From: an uncultured Paracoccaceae bacterium
Lineage (GTDB): Bacteria > Pseudomonadota > Alphaproteobacteria > Rhodobacterales > Rhodobacteraceae
Assembly: GCA_947498985.1 (NCBI GenBank)
Contig: CANMMF010000019.1
Span: 1 to 50,821 of the forward strand
Direction: 5' to 3'
DNA: 50,821 bases
Shown: positions 8,507-16,363 of the stretch, piece by piece
Layout: each line of letters opens with the position of its first letter
Numbering within the stretch: the first letter of the stretch is position 1
Position numbers and translations under genes: made by a program
Notes under the pieces: generated by a model
Databases searched by the model: none
What the model saw: the letters and a program-made list of their open reading frames with translations, nothing else
Told to the model about the DNA's origin: nothing

Positions 8507-9139
8507 ATGGAAACACCAAACCTACCAGCCTTTCGCGCACTCCGCCCTGCTTGGAACAAAGGCCGCATTGTCGGCCAGAAGAGACCACTTAAGCCAAAGC
8601 ATGTCTGGGCAATCCGGGTGCAACTTGAACTGGCCGAGAACCATCGCGACCTTGCGCTGTTCATTATGGCAATCGACAGCAAACTCCGAGGGTGTGATCT
8701 CGTGAAGATGAAAGTCGTTGATGTGATGTCATCAGGTCAGATCAAGGAGCGCGCCTCCGTCCTTCAAAGCAAGACACAGAAACCGGTGCGCTTCGCGATT
8801 TCGGAAGGCACCCGGGCCTCGGTCGAGAAGTGGATGGAAGACGAACCGATGATCGGCTCGGAATACCTTTGGCCTGGCCGCTTTCATGAGCGCCTGCACA
8901 TTTCGACCCGCCAATATGCACGGATCGTCCGCGATTGGGCCACGTCGATCGGTCTTGAGGCGAGCGCGTATGGCACCCATTCAATGCGGAGAACCAAAGT
9001 TACGCAGATCTATAAGAAGACAGGCAACCTCCGAGCTGTTCTGCTCCTACTCGGTCACACGAAGATGGACAGCACGGTTCGATACCTTGGTGTCGAACTT
9101 GAGGATGCATTGGCCATTGCTGAAGCCATTGAAATCTAG
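8507..9139 (+). CDS. Tyrosine recombinase/integrase
   Basis: 210 residues. The start ATG at 8507 has GGAGG 8 bases upstream. The catalytic set of tyrosine recombinases is visible: Arg61 in LRGCDL, the HxxR box His158-Arg161 in THSMRRTKVT, His184 in LLLGHT, and the nucleophile Tyr193 in VRYLGVELED. The protein is short compared with phage integrases (usually above 300) because it lacks most of the N-terminal arm and core-binding regions. Small stand-alone recombinases of this type are common in alphaproteobacteria, often in several copies. I see no attachment-site duplication or phage gene beside it, so its substrate is unknown. A hairpin terminator follows directly. Confidence 0.88.
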   Translation: METPNLPAFRALRPAWNKGRIVGQKRPLKPKHVWAIRVQLELAENHRDLALFIMAIDSKLRGCDLVKMKVVDVMSSGQIKERASVLQSKTQKPVRFAISEGTRASVEKWMEDEPMIGSEYLWPGRFHERLHISTRQYARIVRDWATSIGLEASAYGTHSMRRTKVTQIYKKTGNLRAVLLLLGHTKMDSTVRYLGVELEDALAIAEAIEI

Positions 9140-9142
9140 ACC

Positions 9143-9171
9143 AAAGGGCCGTTTGAGAGGACGGCCCCTTT
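9143..9171 (+). terminator. Hairpin after the recombinase gene
   Basis: AAAGGGCCGT, an eight-base loop, then ACGGCCCCTTT form a GC-rich stem with one bulged C, starting 4 bases after the recombinase stop. The T run is short, so it is either a weak intrinsic terminator or an mRNA-end hairpin. Confidence 0.65.
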
Positions 9172-9305
9172 CCGGACATTCACCGCAGCCATTGGCGCCG
9201 CGGTGCGGCATGCCCAGAGCGGACTTTCATTCACAGCGCAGCATTATCGGGTCGTTATCCTGCGAGATCAGTCCCTACCGACTTCTGGCAGGTGCTCTTT
9301 ACTTC

Positions 9306-10223
9306 CTACAGCAAGTGAGCGGGTGTCCATCGGAACAGGCTTTTCTCATATTCAGTGATTGATTTCGAAAGCCACTGCATGAACAGCTTTGCCGCTGGCC
9401 GAACCGGACCGGGCAGCATGACAAGGTAATAGCCGATCTTTGGTATTGGATCATCAAACAGCGCCACGAGTTGTCCTGACTTCAATTCGTCAGAGATAAA
9501 GGCCGGTACCGTCGCTCCGATACCGTCGCCACGGCGGATACCATCCAGCAGCATGTTGCCCGGCATACGGACAACTCTCCGGTCGGCGGCGGGCGAGATT
9601 CCGACCTTTTCCAACCACAGGTCAAATTCGACTGACGCTTGTTCCTGAAGAAGAGTGAAATCAAGCAATTCTGCAGGATTCGTGAGCACCCGGTTTCCGA
9701 TTAGCACGCGGGACGCGACGACCGTCAGACAGCCTGGTAGCAGCATCTGCGAGACAAGCCCTGACCAGCGACCTGTTCCGTATCGGATGGCCATATCAAT
9801 CCCGCCCGGCTTGAGGTCGACAGCCTGGATCGTTGAATCGATCCTCAATTCGATATTGGGGAACTCGTCAATAAACGTCGACAGACGCGGCATGAGGAAC
9901 GCGCTTGAAAACATTGGAGTCGCACTGACCACCAACGACCGAACCGACTCCGCGCTCGACACGCTCTCGGTCAAGGAGGCCATTTCAGCGAAGGCTTCAA
10001 GCAGGCCAGCCGACAAAAATTCGCCTTGCGATGTCAGAGAAATGCCGTGTCGGGCACGAGTGATAAGCTGGGTGCCGAGATGTTGTTCAAGCCCACGGAT
10101 CTGCTGGCTGACTGCGGAATGGGTCACGTTCAGCGCCTCTGCCGCCCGGGTCAGATTTCGAAACTCGGCTGCGGCGGCGAAAGCTCTGAGAGATGTCAAC
10201 GAGGGAAGCGTGCGCCAATCCAT
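9306..10223 (-). CDS. LysR-family transcriptional regulator (GcvA-like)
   Basis: 305 residues. The N-terminal winged helix-turn-helix reads LTSLRAFAAAAEFRNLTRAA then ALNVTHSAVSQQIRGLEQHL, the pattern of GcvA-type LysR proteins. The effector domain follows (LVVSATPMFSSAFLMPRLST, and IDMAIRYGTGRWSGL, a typical GcvA-group stretch). It is divergent from the oxidoreductase at 10329 with about 105 bases between the two starts, the usual arrangement for a LysR regulator and its target. The inducer is unknown. Confidence 0.93.
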   Translation of the reverse strand: MDWRTLPSLTSLRAFAAAAEFRNLTRAAEALNVTHSAVSQQIRGLEQHLGTQLITRARHGISLTSQGEFLSAGLLEAFAEMASLTESVSSAESVRSLVVSATPMFSSAFLMPRLSTFIDEFPNIELRIDSTIQAVDLKPGGIDMAIRYGTGRWSGLVSQMLLPGCLTVVASRVLIGNRVLTNPAELLDFTLLQEQASVEFDLWLEKVGISPAADRRVVRMPGNMLLDGIRRGDGIGATVPAFISDELKSGQLVALFDDPIPKIGYYLVMLPGPVRPAAKLFMQWLSKSITEYEKSLFRWTPAHLL

Positions 10224-10328
10224 AAGTAAGATGATTTAACAATATAGAAAAATTTGCAACTAGGTGATCCCCCGATGCCAGCGCATGCTGGTGCAGGAAT
10301 TCATTGGCTGACACAGGAGGCTAACATC

Positions 10329-11189
10329 ATGAAACTTGCTGTATTGGGACTGGGCAACATGGGGTCAGCGCTGGCGCATTGCTTGCTCAAGGCAGGCCAC
10401 GATGTCAGCGTTTGGAATCGCACGTCGGATAAGGCAGAGGTTTTCGCTGAGGCTGGCGCCACTATCTGCTCTTCACCTGATGATGCTGTCGCGGCGTGTG
10501 ATTTTGTCATCTTCTGTATCAAGAGCCATAAGGAAACCGTTGAACTGGTCAGCGGGCTGAGCGTTTCGCTAAAGGGTAGGACCATTTGCGACATGAGCAC
10601 GGGCGATACCTCGGATGCCGATAGACTGGTCGCCGTTCTGGAAAAACAGGGGGCTGGCTACATGCTGGGCATGATCAATGCCTACCCTTCCGGCATTGGC
10701 GGTGACGAAACCACGATCCTCACGGTAGGCAGTGCTGGAACCTGGGACCGTTATGGCAGCATCATCAGAGAACTGGGTGCAAAGTCCGCCCATGTTGGAG
10801 AGAAACCAGAGGCACTTGCAGCGCTCTTTGCTGGCCTCTTCACGGTTCGGCAGGGGTTCATGTTCGGAATGATCTACGGCGCACTTGTCTGCCAGAAAGC
10901 GGGCATCCCGATGCAGGTTTACGCCGACCAACTCCCTGCTACGATCAAATTGGTCAATGACTACCATGAACTCTTTGCCAGAACTGTTCCCACCGAAGAT
11001 TACGACAATGCCGAAGCCTCGTTGAAAGTCTACGCTTTGGCGCAGGAGGATGCGCTGAAGACCTACCTGTCTCTAGATGCTCCGGCTGATTTTGTTCAGT
11101 TGATGCGTGACCGCACAAAGGCGGCCTGGGATGACGGTTATGGCGACAAACAACTGACCTCGCTGGTTCAGCATATGACGGATGCCTAA
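10329..11189 (+). CDS. NAD(P)-dependent reductase, imine reductase / beta-hydroxyacid dehydrogenase superfamily
   Basis: 286 residues from the ATG at 10329, which has AGGAGG upstream. The N-terminal Rossmann fold shows GLGNMGSALAHCLLKAGHDV followed by WNRT, a pattern suggesting NADPH preference. The C-terminal part is helical (LAALFAGLFTVRQGFMFGMI). The region YPSGIGGDETTILTVGSAGT resembles imine reductases more than 3-hydroxyisobutyrate dehydrogenases, because the Lys-based active site typical of the latter is not evident. The substrate is unknown. It probably forms a dimer with a shared active site, as the family does. It is likely controlled by the divergent LysR. Confidence 0.85.
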   Translation: MKLAVLGLGNMGSALAHCLLKAGHDVSVWNRTSDKAEVFAEAGATICSSPDDAVAACDFVIFCIKSHKETVELVSGLSVSLKGRTICDMSTGDTSDADRLVAVLEKQGAGYMLGMINAYPSGIGGDETTILTVGSAGTWDRYGSIIRELGAKSAHVGEKPEALAALFAGLFTVRQGFMFGMIYGALVCQKAGIPMQVYADQLPATIKLVNDYHELFARTVPTEDYDNAEASLKVYALAQEDALKTYLSLDAPADFVQLMRDRTKAAWDDGYGDKQLTSLVQHMTDA

Positions 11190-11338
11190 TACAACAGACT
11201 CAAGCGGACAAAGCTGCAATTGGCCGCGAACAACTCAATGACCGCTTTGGCTTTCCGTGGCGAACTCGATACTTTGATTATGGCAAAGCACACTTTTGCG
11301 ACCGAGAAACCTGTGTTCAACTCGGCTATTCCCCCGGT

Positions 11339-12301
11339 TTAGTCTTGAAGCGTAAGGCCCGGTGTCAAGAACGTTTGCGGAAAGCAGTCTTCAGTCGGTG
11401 CCTCTTCACAATTTACAACTGATCGTCGGGCGAAAGTTGCGTCATTGAAGTCCACCGAGCCAAGCGACACACCACACTGGCCCAAGTTGTTGTTGGGCAG
11501 CATCCTATGAAGTCTTGTGGGCAGCTCCGCCATTTGGTCTAACGTGAGGTTCTCGACAACCTCCCTCAAGGTCGCTTCCGCCAAGTGAGCAACCCGCGTC
11601 GCAACAATACTCCTATTCTGGCTAAAGCAGGTTGCGGCCCGAGCCGTGTCTTCTATTTGGTATGTTGCAGCAAAGCCTTCGATACGTATTTCCACCCCGT
11701 CGAAAGTGGTCATCCTCAGATTGCCCGGGGCAGCGCGCTCGGGTGCGAAAGCACCCCCCTGCTGAGCCGCAAGCGAGGGAAGCGGTGTCTCCGTCACGAC
11801 GCGTTTCGGTACACAGCCTTCCTCCAGCGAGACATGGATGCGATTGACATGAAGGCCGTCGGCCGCGGGCCCTGTTAGAGGCCTCAAACGCTCGGCAATC
11901 TGCTGGTCATAGGGTCTGTCCAATTGAGCGGAACCCGATATGTCGGGCAAGGCGTCTAGGGACATCTTAATCGCATGACGCATGTCCATGAGCACCGTCA
12001 AATCGCCTCCGGAAGCATGATAGGATTCGAAATCTTCGATCCGGTCAATCACGGACACGGCTGCCGGGCATCCATGTATTTCGAAAACGGTGTCGTAACC
12101 GAATTGCTGTTCGCGAAGCACCGGCTCTGTCACGACGTTCTCGAGGAAGGGTATGCGCATGTGCAGACCCGGTCCGACCTTGCGCTTTACCTCGGTGCTC
12201 CGAAGCGCCAGTGCCTCGCTGTCCACCGGCACCTTGAAGATCGAAAGAGCGCCAAGGGAAACCAGAGCAAGAGCTATGCCCATGTACACGGCAATTCGCA
12301 T
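11339..12301 (-). CDS. SPFH/band-7-like single-pass membrane protein (divergent)
   Basis: 320 residues from the ATG at 12301, with GAGG 7 bases upstream. An N-terminal hydrophobic segment (MRIAVYMGIALALVSLGALS) is followed by a stretch like the start of SPFH domains: ALRSTEVKRKVGPGLHMRIP, where family members have GPGLHFxxPF. The rest is weakly similar at best. A repeated theme of a beta segment then a helix with REV is seen twice, and five cysteines are spread over the C-terminal half. SPFH proteins (HflC, stomatin, prohibitin) form membrane-bound cages. They normally occur beside an NfeD or HflK partner, which is absent here. Function is unknown. Confidence 0.7.
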   Translation of the reverse strand: MRIAVYMGIALALVSLGALSIFKVPVDSEALALRSTEVKRKVGPGLHMRIPFLENVVTEPVLREQQFGYDTVFEIHGCPAAVSVIDRIEDFESYHASGGDLTVLMDMRHAIKMSLDALPDISGSAQLDRPYDQQIAERLRPLTGPAADGLHVNRIHVSLEEGCVPKRVVTETPLPSLAAQQGGAFAPERAAPGNLRMTTFDGVEIRIEGFAATYQIEDTARAATCFSQNRSIVATRVAHLAEATLREVVENLTLDQMAELPTRLHRMLPNNNLGQCGVSLGSVDFNDATFARRSVVNCEEAPTEDCFPQTFLTPGLTLQD

Positions 12302-12454
12302 ACTGATACCTCGTTTCCCCAAGTGGGCTTCCTGACAACCCTCATCAAAGAAGCTCTTGGCACAGGTCACTGGTCAATTCCAGTATTCCGCTCTCACGAC
12401 GGTACACCAATGACAAGAGCCGACACTCGAGAACCGTGCAGCATCGGTCAATAT

Positions 12455-12592
12455 GGGCTCACTGCCGCCACCGGAGCAACTGCAGCATCCTGCGGACCGA
12501 GCCGTCTTGCCCTGATCAGGACCGGCCCATACCGGACGCTGAGTGTGCGGTTCAATGCTGCATCGCAGCTTCCCGGAAGCAGACATTGACAG
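12455..12592 (+). repeat. Dispersed intergenic repeat, copy B (both halves)
   Basis: The left half begins GGGCTCACTGCCGCC and ends CTGCAGCATC. The central motif is CGGCCCATACCGGAC. The right half has AATGCTGCATCGCAGC and then CAGACATTG. The far right tail is lost. It lies between the SPFH gene and the HxlR gene. Confidence 0.6.
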
Positions 12593-12792
12593 AAGGTTGT
12601 GGGCGCCCCTCGTCAACCGAGACAAAAATCTGACAAAACTGCAAAAGTTCTGCCGGGGGTTTTTGTCTTGGCCAAGAGGTTGATCCTGCGCGGGCCGGTT
12701 CTGGCGGCCACAAACCACCGTTTTTGACGCATAGGTTCTGGCAAGAGGTTTTTTGCTATACCCAATAGAAGCCATGGTCGAGACGCGCGGAG

Positions 12793-12912
12793 GTGGCTGC
12801 TAGTGTGTCCCTGACCGCAATTCGCAGGCTTCGTGAGTTTGCCGTGCTGGACAACGATGGCAACCTGATCACGTTCTTTGCACCCCTTGGCTCCCAAGCA
12901 AAACATTGGTGA
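12793..12912 (+). pseudogene. VOC-family protein, C-terminal remnant
   Basis: In the otherwise empty stretch 12593-13026 one frame reads REFAVLDNDGNLITFF, then APLGSQAKHW and a stop. REFAVLDxDGNLITF is the typical last strand of glyoxalase/bleomycin-resistance (VOC) domains, where the Glu is a metal ligand. Nothing upstream continues the domain and no start is visible, so I read it as the tail of a deleted gene. The rest of the stretch shows no other feature. Confidence 0.5.
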
Positions 12913-13026
12913 AAATGGGACTTTGAAGTGTAACTTGACCTGACATCGCCCACGAGCGGCGAAACCTACCCATTTTTTACAACTTAGGGATCGGTTGCCT
13001 CAGGTCGATCCGAAACGAACGCGCGA

Positions 13027-13374
13027 CTAAACATCTAAGTTCTCCTTAAGTGTCCTCGCCCAGACCTTTGATGCCGATGACAGGGGAAGCAACGCCTGGT
13101 AGATTTCGTCGCCCAGTTCGGTCACGCGATAGCCGCCCGCCTCGTGCGCGACAAATCCAGCCTCACCGAGTTCCTTCAGCCTTGCGTTCAGAACGTTTGG
13201 CGAAATCGTTTCGCAGGCGTTCTGCAGGGCGCGGAATGTCAGCGGCCCCTGTTCGCTCAGCGTCCAGAGAACGCCCATTGACCAGCGCCGCCCCAGAAGA
13301 TCGAACAGCGCCATGATCGGGCTGCCGGAGCGAGAGCCACGGACGGGCTCTCCGGGCATGGGAATTTTCGCCAT
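13027..13374 (-). CDS. HxlR-family winged-helix regulator
   Basis: 115 residues with the HxlR core: ALFDLLGRRWSMGVLWTLSE, then GPLTFRALQNACETISPNVL, NARLKELGEAGFV and YRVTELG. Members are small dimeric repressors that often answer to reactive aldehydes, quinones or oxidants through a cysteine. Here a single Cys lies in the recognition region (NACETIS). The gene is divergent from the EamA-globin run, and two matching 17-base palindromic sites fill the space between the two starts, so it very likely represses both itself and that run. Confidence 0.92.
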   Translation of the reverse strand: MAKIPMPGEPVRGSRSGSPIMALFDLLGRRWSMGVLWTLSEQGPLTFRALQNACETISPNVLNARLKELGEAGFVAHEAGGYRVTELGDEIYQALLPLSSASKVWARTLKENLDV

Positions 13375-13384
13375 AAGACCTCTT

Positions 13385-13401
13385 GCTATTTTTTTCGTAG
13401 C
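13385..13401. promoter_or_regulatory. HxlR operator candidate 1
   Basis: GCTATTTTTTTCGTAGC, an imperfect palindrome 10 bases upstream of the HxlR start codon. It matches operator 2 at both arms and in length. The centres are 33 bases apart, about three helical turns, so both sites face the same side of the DNA. Confidence 0.6.
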
Positions 13402-13417
13402 GCCCTAGAAGGCGAAT

Positions 13418-13434
13418 GCTACTTTTTCGGTAGC
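13418..13434. promoter_or_regulatory. HxlR operator candidate 2
   Basis: GCTACTTTTTCGGTAGC has perfect five-base arms (GCTAC/GTAGC). It lies just before the start of the EamA transporter gene. The layout resembles the TACT-N4-5-AGTA boxes of the HxlR-type regulator YodB. Binding here would block transcription into the transporter run. Confidence 0.6.
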
Positions 13435-13452
13435 ATCATGAGGAATCGCGGA

Positions 13453-14361
13453 ATGGCTGTCAATGACGCTTTGATGTGGGCGGCGCTTGCCTTCTTATGG
13501 GGCAGTTCCTTTCTCGCCATCGGGATCGGCGTGGATACGATGTCCCCATTGTCGTTGGCCTTCGCCAGGCTGGCACTCGGCGGTGTGCTTCTCCTATTCA
13601 TCCACTTTGCCCGAGGGGGCTCATTGCGGCTCGGCGCGCGAGGATGGTTTCAGGCGGTCCTGCTCGGGGCGACGGGCAACGCCGTGCCCTTCGTGCTGAT
13701 CGGCTATGCCGAGACCGAAGTTAGCACGTCGCTCGCCGCTCTCATCATGGGGACAGCCCCTCTCATAACAATCCTTCTTGCTCCGCTTGTCGCGCGGGAA
13801 GGAACCTTGGGGCCTCAGGCGATCATCGGTGGGCTTCTCGGGTTTTGTGGGGTCGCGGTCCTGGTGATGCCGGACCTCGTGGCGGGCCGCACACTGCGCA
13901 CGCTCCCGCTCCTTGCCCTCTTGGCCGCCGCGCTCTGCTATGCCGCGACGGCGCTCCTGACGCGCAGGCTCGCGCCGCCTGAGCCGTGCCAGATGGCGGT
14001 CGCTTCGCTTCTCTCCAGCGCAGCGCTTCTGGCTATACCAGCAATGTCAACCTTTGCGACCGAGATTCCTTCGACGGCTTCAGTGCTTGCCACGCTCTAT
14101 CTCGCCATTGGACCGACCGCGCTTGCTGCGCTGATTTTCTTTCATCTCGTTCCGCGGATCGGCGCGCGCCGCGTGCAACAGGTGAATTTCGCCGTGCCGC
14201 TGATCGGAGCTTTGCTGGGCATGACCTTCCTCCATGAAACGCTCGGGCTGAATTTCGCGATTGCGCTGCCAATGGTCGTCGCGGGCGTCGCCTTCGTTAC
14301 CTGCGCGCCGACAGGCCCGCATGGCATCGCCCCGAAGCGCCAGCTTCCTTCTTCAACATAA
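13453..14361 (+). CDS. EamA/DMT-family transporter
   Basis: 302 residues, ten predicted membrane helices in two EamA repeats (LMWAALAFLWGSSFLAIGIG at the start; IGPTALAALIFFHLVPRIGA in the second half). The start at 13453 is preferred because AGGA lies 8 bases upstream; an ATG at 13438 just after operator 2 would add five residues. Members export amino acids, metabolites or drugs across the inner membrane; the substrate here is unknown. It is the first gene of a run with a globin, DUF1330, DUF5946 and a small membrane protein under the HxlR operators, which suggests a stress-response context. Confidence 0.9.
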   Translation: MAVNDALMWAALAFLWGSSFLAIGIGVDTMSPLSLAFARLALGGVLLLFIHFARGGSLRLGARGWFQAVLLGATGNAVPFVLIGYAETEVSTSLAALIMGTAPLITILLAPLVAREGTLGPQAIIGGLLGFCGVAVLVMPDLVAGRTLRTLPLLALLAAALCYAATALLTRRLAPPEPCQMAVASLLSSAALLAIPAMSTFATEIPSTASVLATLYLAIGPTALAALIFFHLVPRIGARRVQQVNFAVPLIGALLGMTFLHETLGLNFAIALPMVVAGVAFVTCAPTGPHGIAPKRQLPSST

Positions 14362-14384
14362 ACCCAAGCCAAAAAGGAACCACC

Positions 14385-14807
14385 ATGACACCGAACCAGA
14401 TCACCGCCATCCGCGAAAGCTGGGCCAACGTTGTCCCTCTCGGGACCAAAGCTGGCGCGCTTTTTTACACGCGCCTCTTCGAGATCGACCCGAGCCTGCG
14501 TGATCTCTTCCAGGCGACCGACTTCGACGCACAGAACCGTAAGCTGATCGACGTCCTGGCGCTGGCCATCTCGCACCTCGACGACCCGGAGGCGCTCATT
14601 CCGGCTCTGACCGAGTTGGGCGAGCGACATGACGGTTATGGCGTGACACCGGCGCACTATGACCTTGTCGGTCAAGCCTTGCTCGACACCTTGCAAAGCG
14701 CTCTGGCAGACACATGGAGCGACGACCTGCGCGATGCTTGGGCGGCGCTCTACGGTTTTGTCTCGACACACATGATTGCGGGCGGCTCAGCGCGCCGCGC
14801 TGCCTGA
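14385..14807 (+). CDS. Single-domain bacterial globin
   Basis: 140 residues with the globin fold of the flavohaemoglobin/Vitreoscilla type. The N-terminal helix is IRESWANVVPLGTKAGALFY and LRDLFQATDFDAQNRKL is the CD/E region. Proximal haem ligand His82 lies in LGERHDGYGVTPAHYDLVGQ, the pattern of this group. There is no reductase domain, so it is a free globin. Such proteins bind oxygen or detoxify nitric oxide with a separate reductase. It follows the transporter gene by 23 bases and precedes the DUF1330 gene by 15, so the three are co-transcribed. Confidence 0.9.
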   Translation: MTPNQITAIRESWANVVPLGTKAGALFYTRLFEIDPSLRDLFQATDFDAQNRKLIDVLALAISHLDDPEALIPALTELGERHDGYGVTPAHYDLVGQALLDTLQSALADTWSDDLRDAWAALYGFVSTHMIAGGSARRAA

Positions 14808-14822
14808 GACAGGGGAAAGAAC

Positions 14823-15113
14823 ATGTCAAAAGGATATTGGATCGTGCGGGTCTCGGTGAGGGACCCCGCAAGCTACCCCGATTATCTCGCCGCCGCGAAA
14901 CCGGCCTTCGAGAAATTTGGCGCGGAGTTTCTCGTGCGAGGCGGCGACTTCGATGCGCCGGAAGGCGAAGCGCGAGAGCGCAATGTCGTGGTCGCCTTCA
15001 GGGATATGGCAACCGCGCGGGCTTGCTATGCCTCGGCCGAGTATGAAGCGGCCCGGGCGATCAGACAGCAGCATGCGGATGCGGATTTTCTGATCATCGA
15101 AGGCTGCGCGTGA
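14823..15113 (+). CDS. DUF1330 domain protein
   Basis: 96 residues, a single ferredoxin-like DUF1330 domain: GYWIVRVSVRDPASYPDYLA, AFEKFGAEFLVRGG, VVVAFRDMATARACYASAEY and the terminal FLIIEGC. GGGGA upstream serves as ribosome binding site. The domain is a dimeric alpha/beta barrel related to antibiotic monooxygenases; no reaction is established for it. It is part of the HxlR-controlled run. A second, secreted DUF1330 protein occurs at 39291. Confidence 0.88.
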   Translation: MSKGYWIVRVSVRDPASYPDYLAAAKPAFEKFGAEFLVRGGDFDAPEGEARERNVVVAFRDMATARACYASAEYEAARAIRQQHADADFLIIEGCA

Positions 15114-15135
15114 ATGCCCGGCGCGCGACAAAACC

Positions 15136-15642
15136 ATGCGGCAGCTTGAGACAGCCTGCCCGGGATGTGGTGCCCTCTTCTCGACGGTAGAGGGCCCCAC
15201 GCATGACTACATGCTGTCTTCGCCCGCTTGCTTTGCCGCGTTCTGCTCATTGCTCGCAGCGGAGTACAGCAGCGAGACCCTTCGAGAGGTGCACCGCTTG
15301 ACGGTGGACACCTGGGCTGTGCAACACCCCGGCGATCCCGATGACAGACGCGCGGTGCAGTCCGTCGGACTTCATCTGGCTCGGCTGAAACTGCAACTCG
15401 ATACCCCTAGCCCACCAGCGGAAACGAATGCGGCGATGCTGGAATTTTCGAAACACAAAGCGACACTGCCGGTCTTGTCGGCCCCCGAAGGTTTTCGGGT
15501 CACAGCAAGCGATGTCGTTGCAACTGCCGGAACTGCGGACCACGTCGAAGCCGTGAGGACTTGGGCGAGGCAGACATGGGAAGACTGGTCCGACCATCAC
15601 GCCTTCATCACTGGCTGGTTGTCGCAATACAGGTCCACATAA
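15136..15642 (+). CDS. DUF5946 family protein
   Basis: 168 residues beginning with a CPGCGA motif and GPTHDYMLSSPACFAAF, the conserved N-terminal signature of the DUF5946 family. The two cysteines of CPGC could bind a metal. The middle (VHRLTVDTWAVQHPGDPDDR) and the end (WARQTWEDWSDHHAFITGWL) are also typical. No function is known to me. It starts 22 bases after the DUF1330 gene and belongs to the same run. Confidence 0.8.
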   Translation: MRQLETACPGCGALFSTVEGPTHDYMLSSPACFAAFCSLLAAEYSSETLREVHRLTVDTWAVQHPGDPDDRRAVQSVGLHLARLKLQLDTPSPPAETNAAMLEFSKHKATLPVLSAPEGFRVTASDVVATAGTADHVEAVRTWARQTWEDWSDHHAFITGWLSQYRST

Positions 15643-15715
15643 CTACTAAGTCCCAGTTCAGGTCAGGAGTCGGACACTTCATATTCGCGGCCAGAACCAG
15701 TGAAGGAGACTTAAA

Positions 15716-16120
15716 GTGTTCGCGACAACACCCGCCTCGGCACATGCAGTTGAGGCCGTCATGGTTCTGCCGCTCTTTCTATTCGGCCTAAGCCACATTC
15801 TTCACCCGGACATTTGGCAGAGCTTCTTCGAACAACTGGCCAGGAAGGGCACGCAGGGCATTTTCCATCGAGTGTTTCTCATCGAACTATGGCCAGCCAG
15901 CCTGATCCTCGCCTTTCACCAGACATGGACGTGGCCGGGAATAATTGTCACGCTCTTTGGCTGTGTGCTTTTGATCAAGGTTGGCGCGGCTCTCCTGCTC
16001 CCCGATCACGCGCTTCGCACCCTAGAGCGCGCAGTAGCAGGCGAACCGCGCGGATTTTTTGCCAGCGGCATAGTGTTGATAGGCATGGCGATCTTCTGCG
16101 GTTCAAGGGCTCTTCTGTGA
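15716..16120 (+). CDS. Small membrane protein, unknown function
   Basis: 134 residues with a GTG start at 15716, preceded by AAGGAG at a good distance. About four membrane helices are visible: VMVLPLFLFGLSHILHP, LIELWPASLILAF, WPGIIVTLFGCVLLIKVGAA and GIVLIGMAIFCGSRALL. I do not recognise a family. It lies 73 bases after the DUF5946 gene and may be the last gene of the HxlR-linked run or a separate unit. Confidence 0.7.
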   Translation: MFATTPASAHAVEAVMVLPLFLFGLSHILHPDIWQSFFEQLARKGTQGIFHRVFLIELWPASLILAFHQTWTWPGIIVTLFGCVLLIKVGAALLLPDHALRTLERAVAGEPRGFFASGIVLIGMAIFCGSRALL

Positions 16121-16193
16121 CTGAAGAGAGAACAACGCCACCGTAAAACGGTAAGGCATCTCCTTGGGTTTTTGCTTCGCTGTCCTTCCCACT

Positions 16194-16220
16194 GATTTGC
16201 AGGCTTTTGCCCTGCAAATC
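16194..16220. other. Long perfect hairpin between membrane protein and relaxase genes
   Basis: GATTTGCAGG and CCTGCAAATC pair perfectly around a seven-base loop. No T run follows on either strand. It lies in the gap 16121-16363 that separates two convergent genes, so it could end transcripts from either side or mark the edge of the mobilisation region. I see no other feature in this gap. Confidence 0.5.
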
Positions 16221-16363
16221 TGCCACGTGGCGAGCGCGGGAGGGGGCGAGGCCACCTTATTCGATGGCAGTCGTGCGGCCCGCAGCGCGTGAGCGCGAGG
16301 ACCCGGTGCCGTCGAATGGGGTTGCCCGAGGGGGAGGGCGCGCCCTCCTCCTGCCTTTCAGGA

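Noticed and set aside
9172-9262. Possible thirteenth repeat copy after the recombinase (CGGACATTCACCGCAGCC, GCGCAGCATTATC)
   Set aside because: Fragments resemble the repeat but in the wrong order and spacing, so I do not count it.
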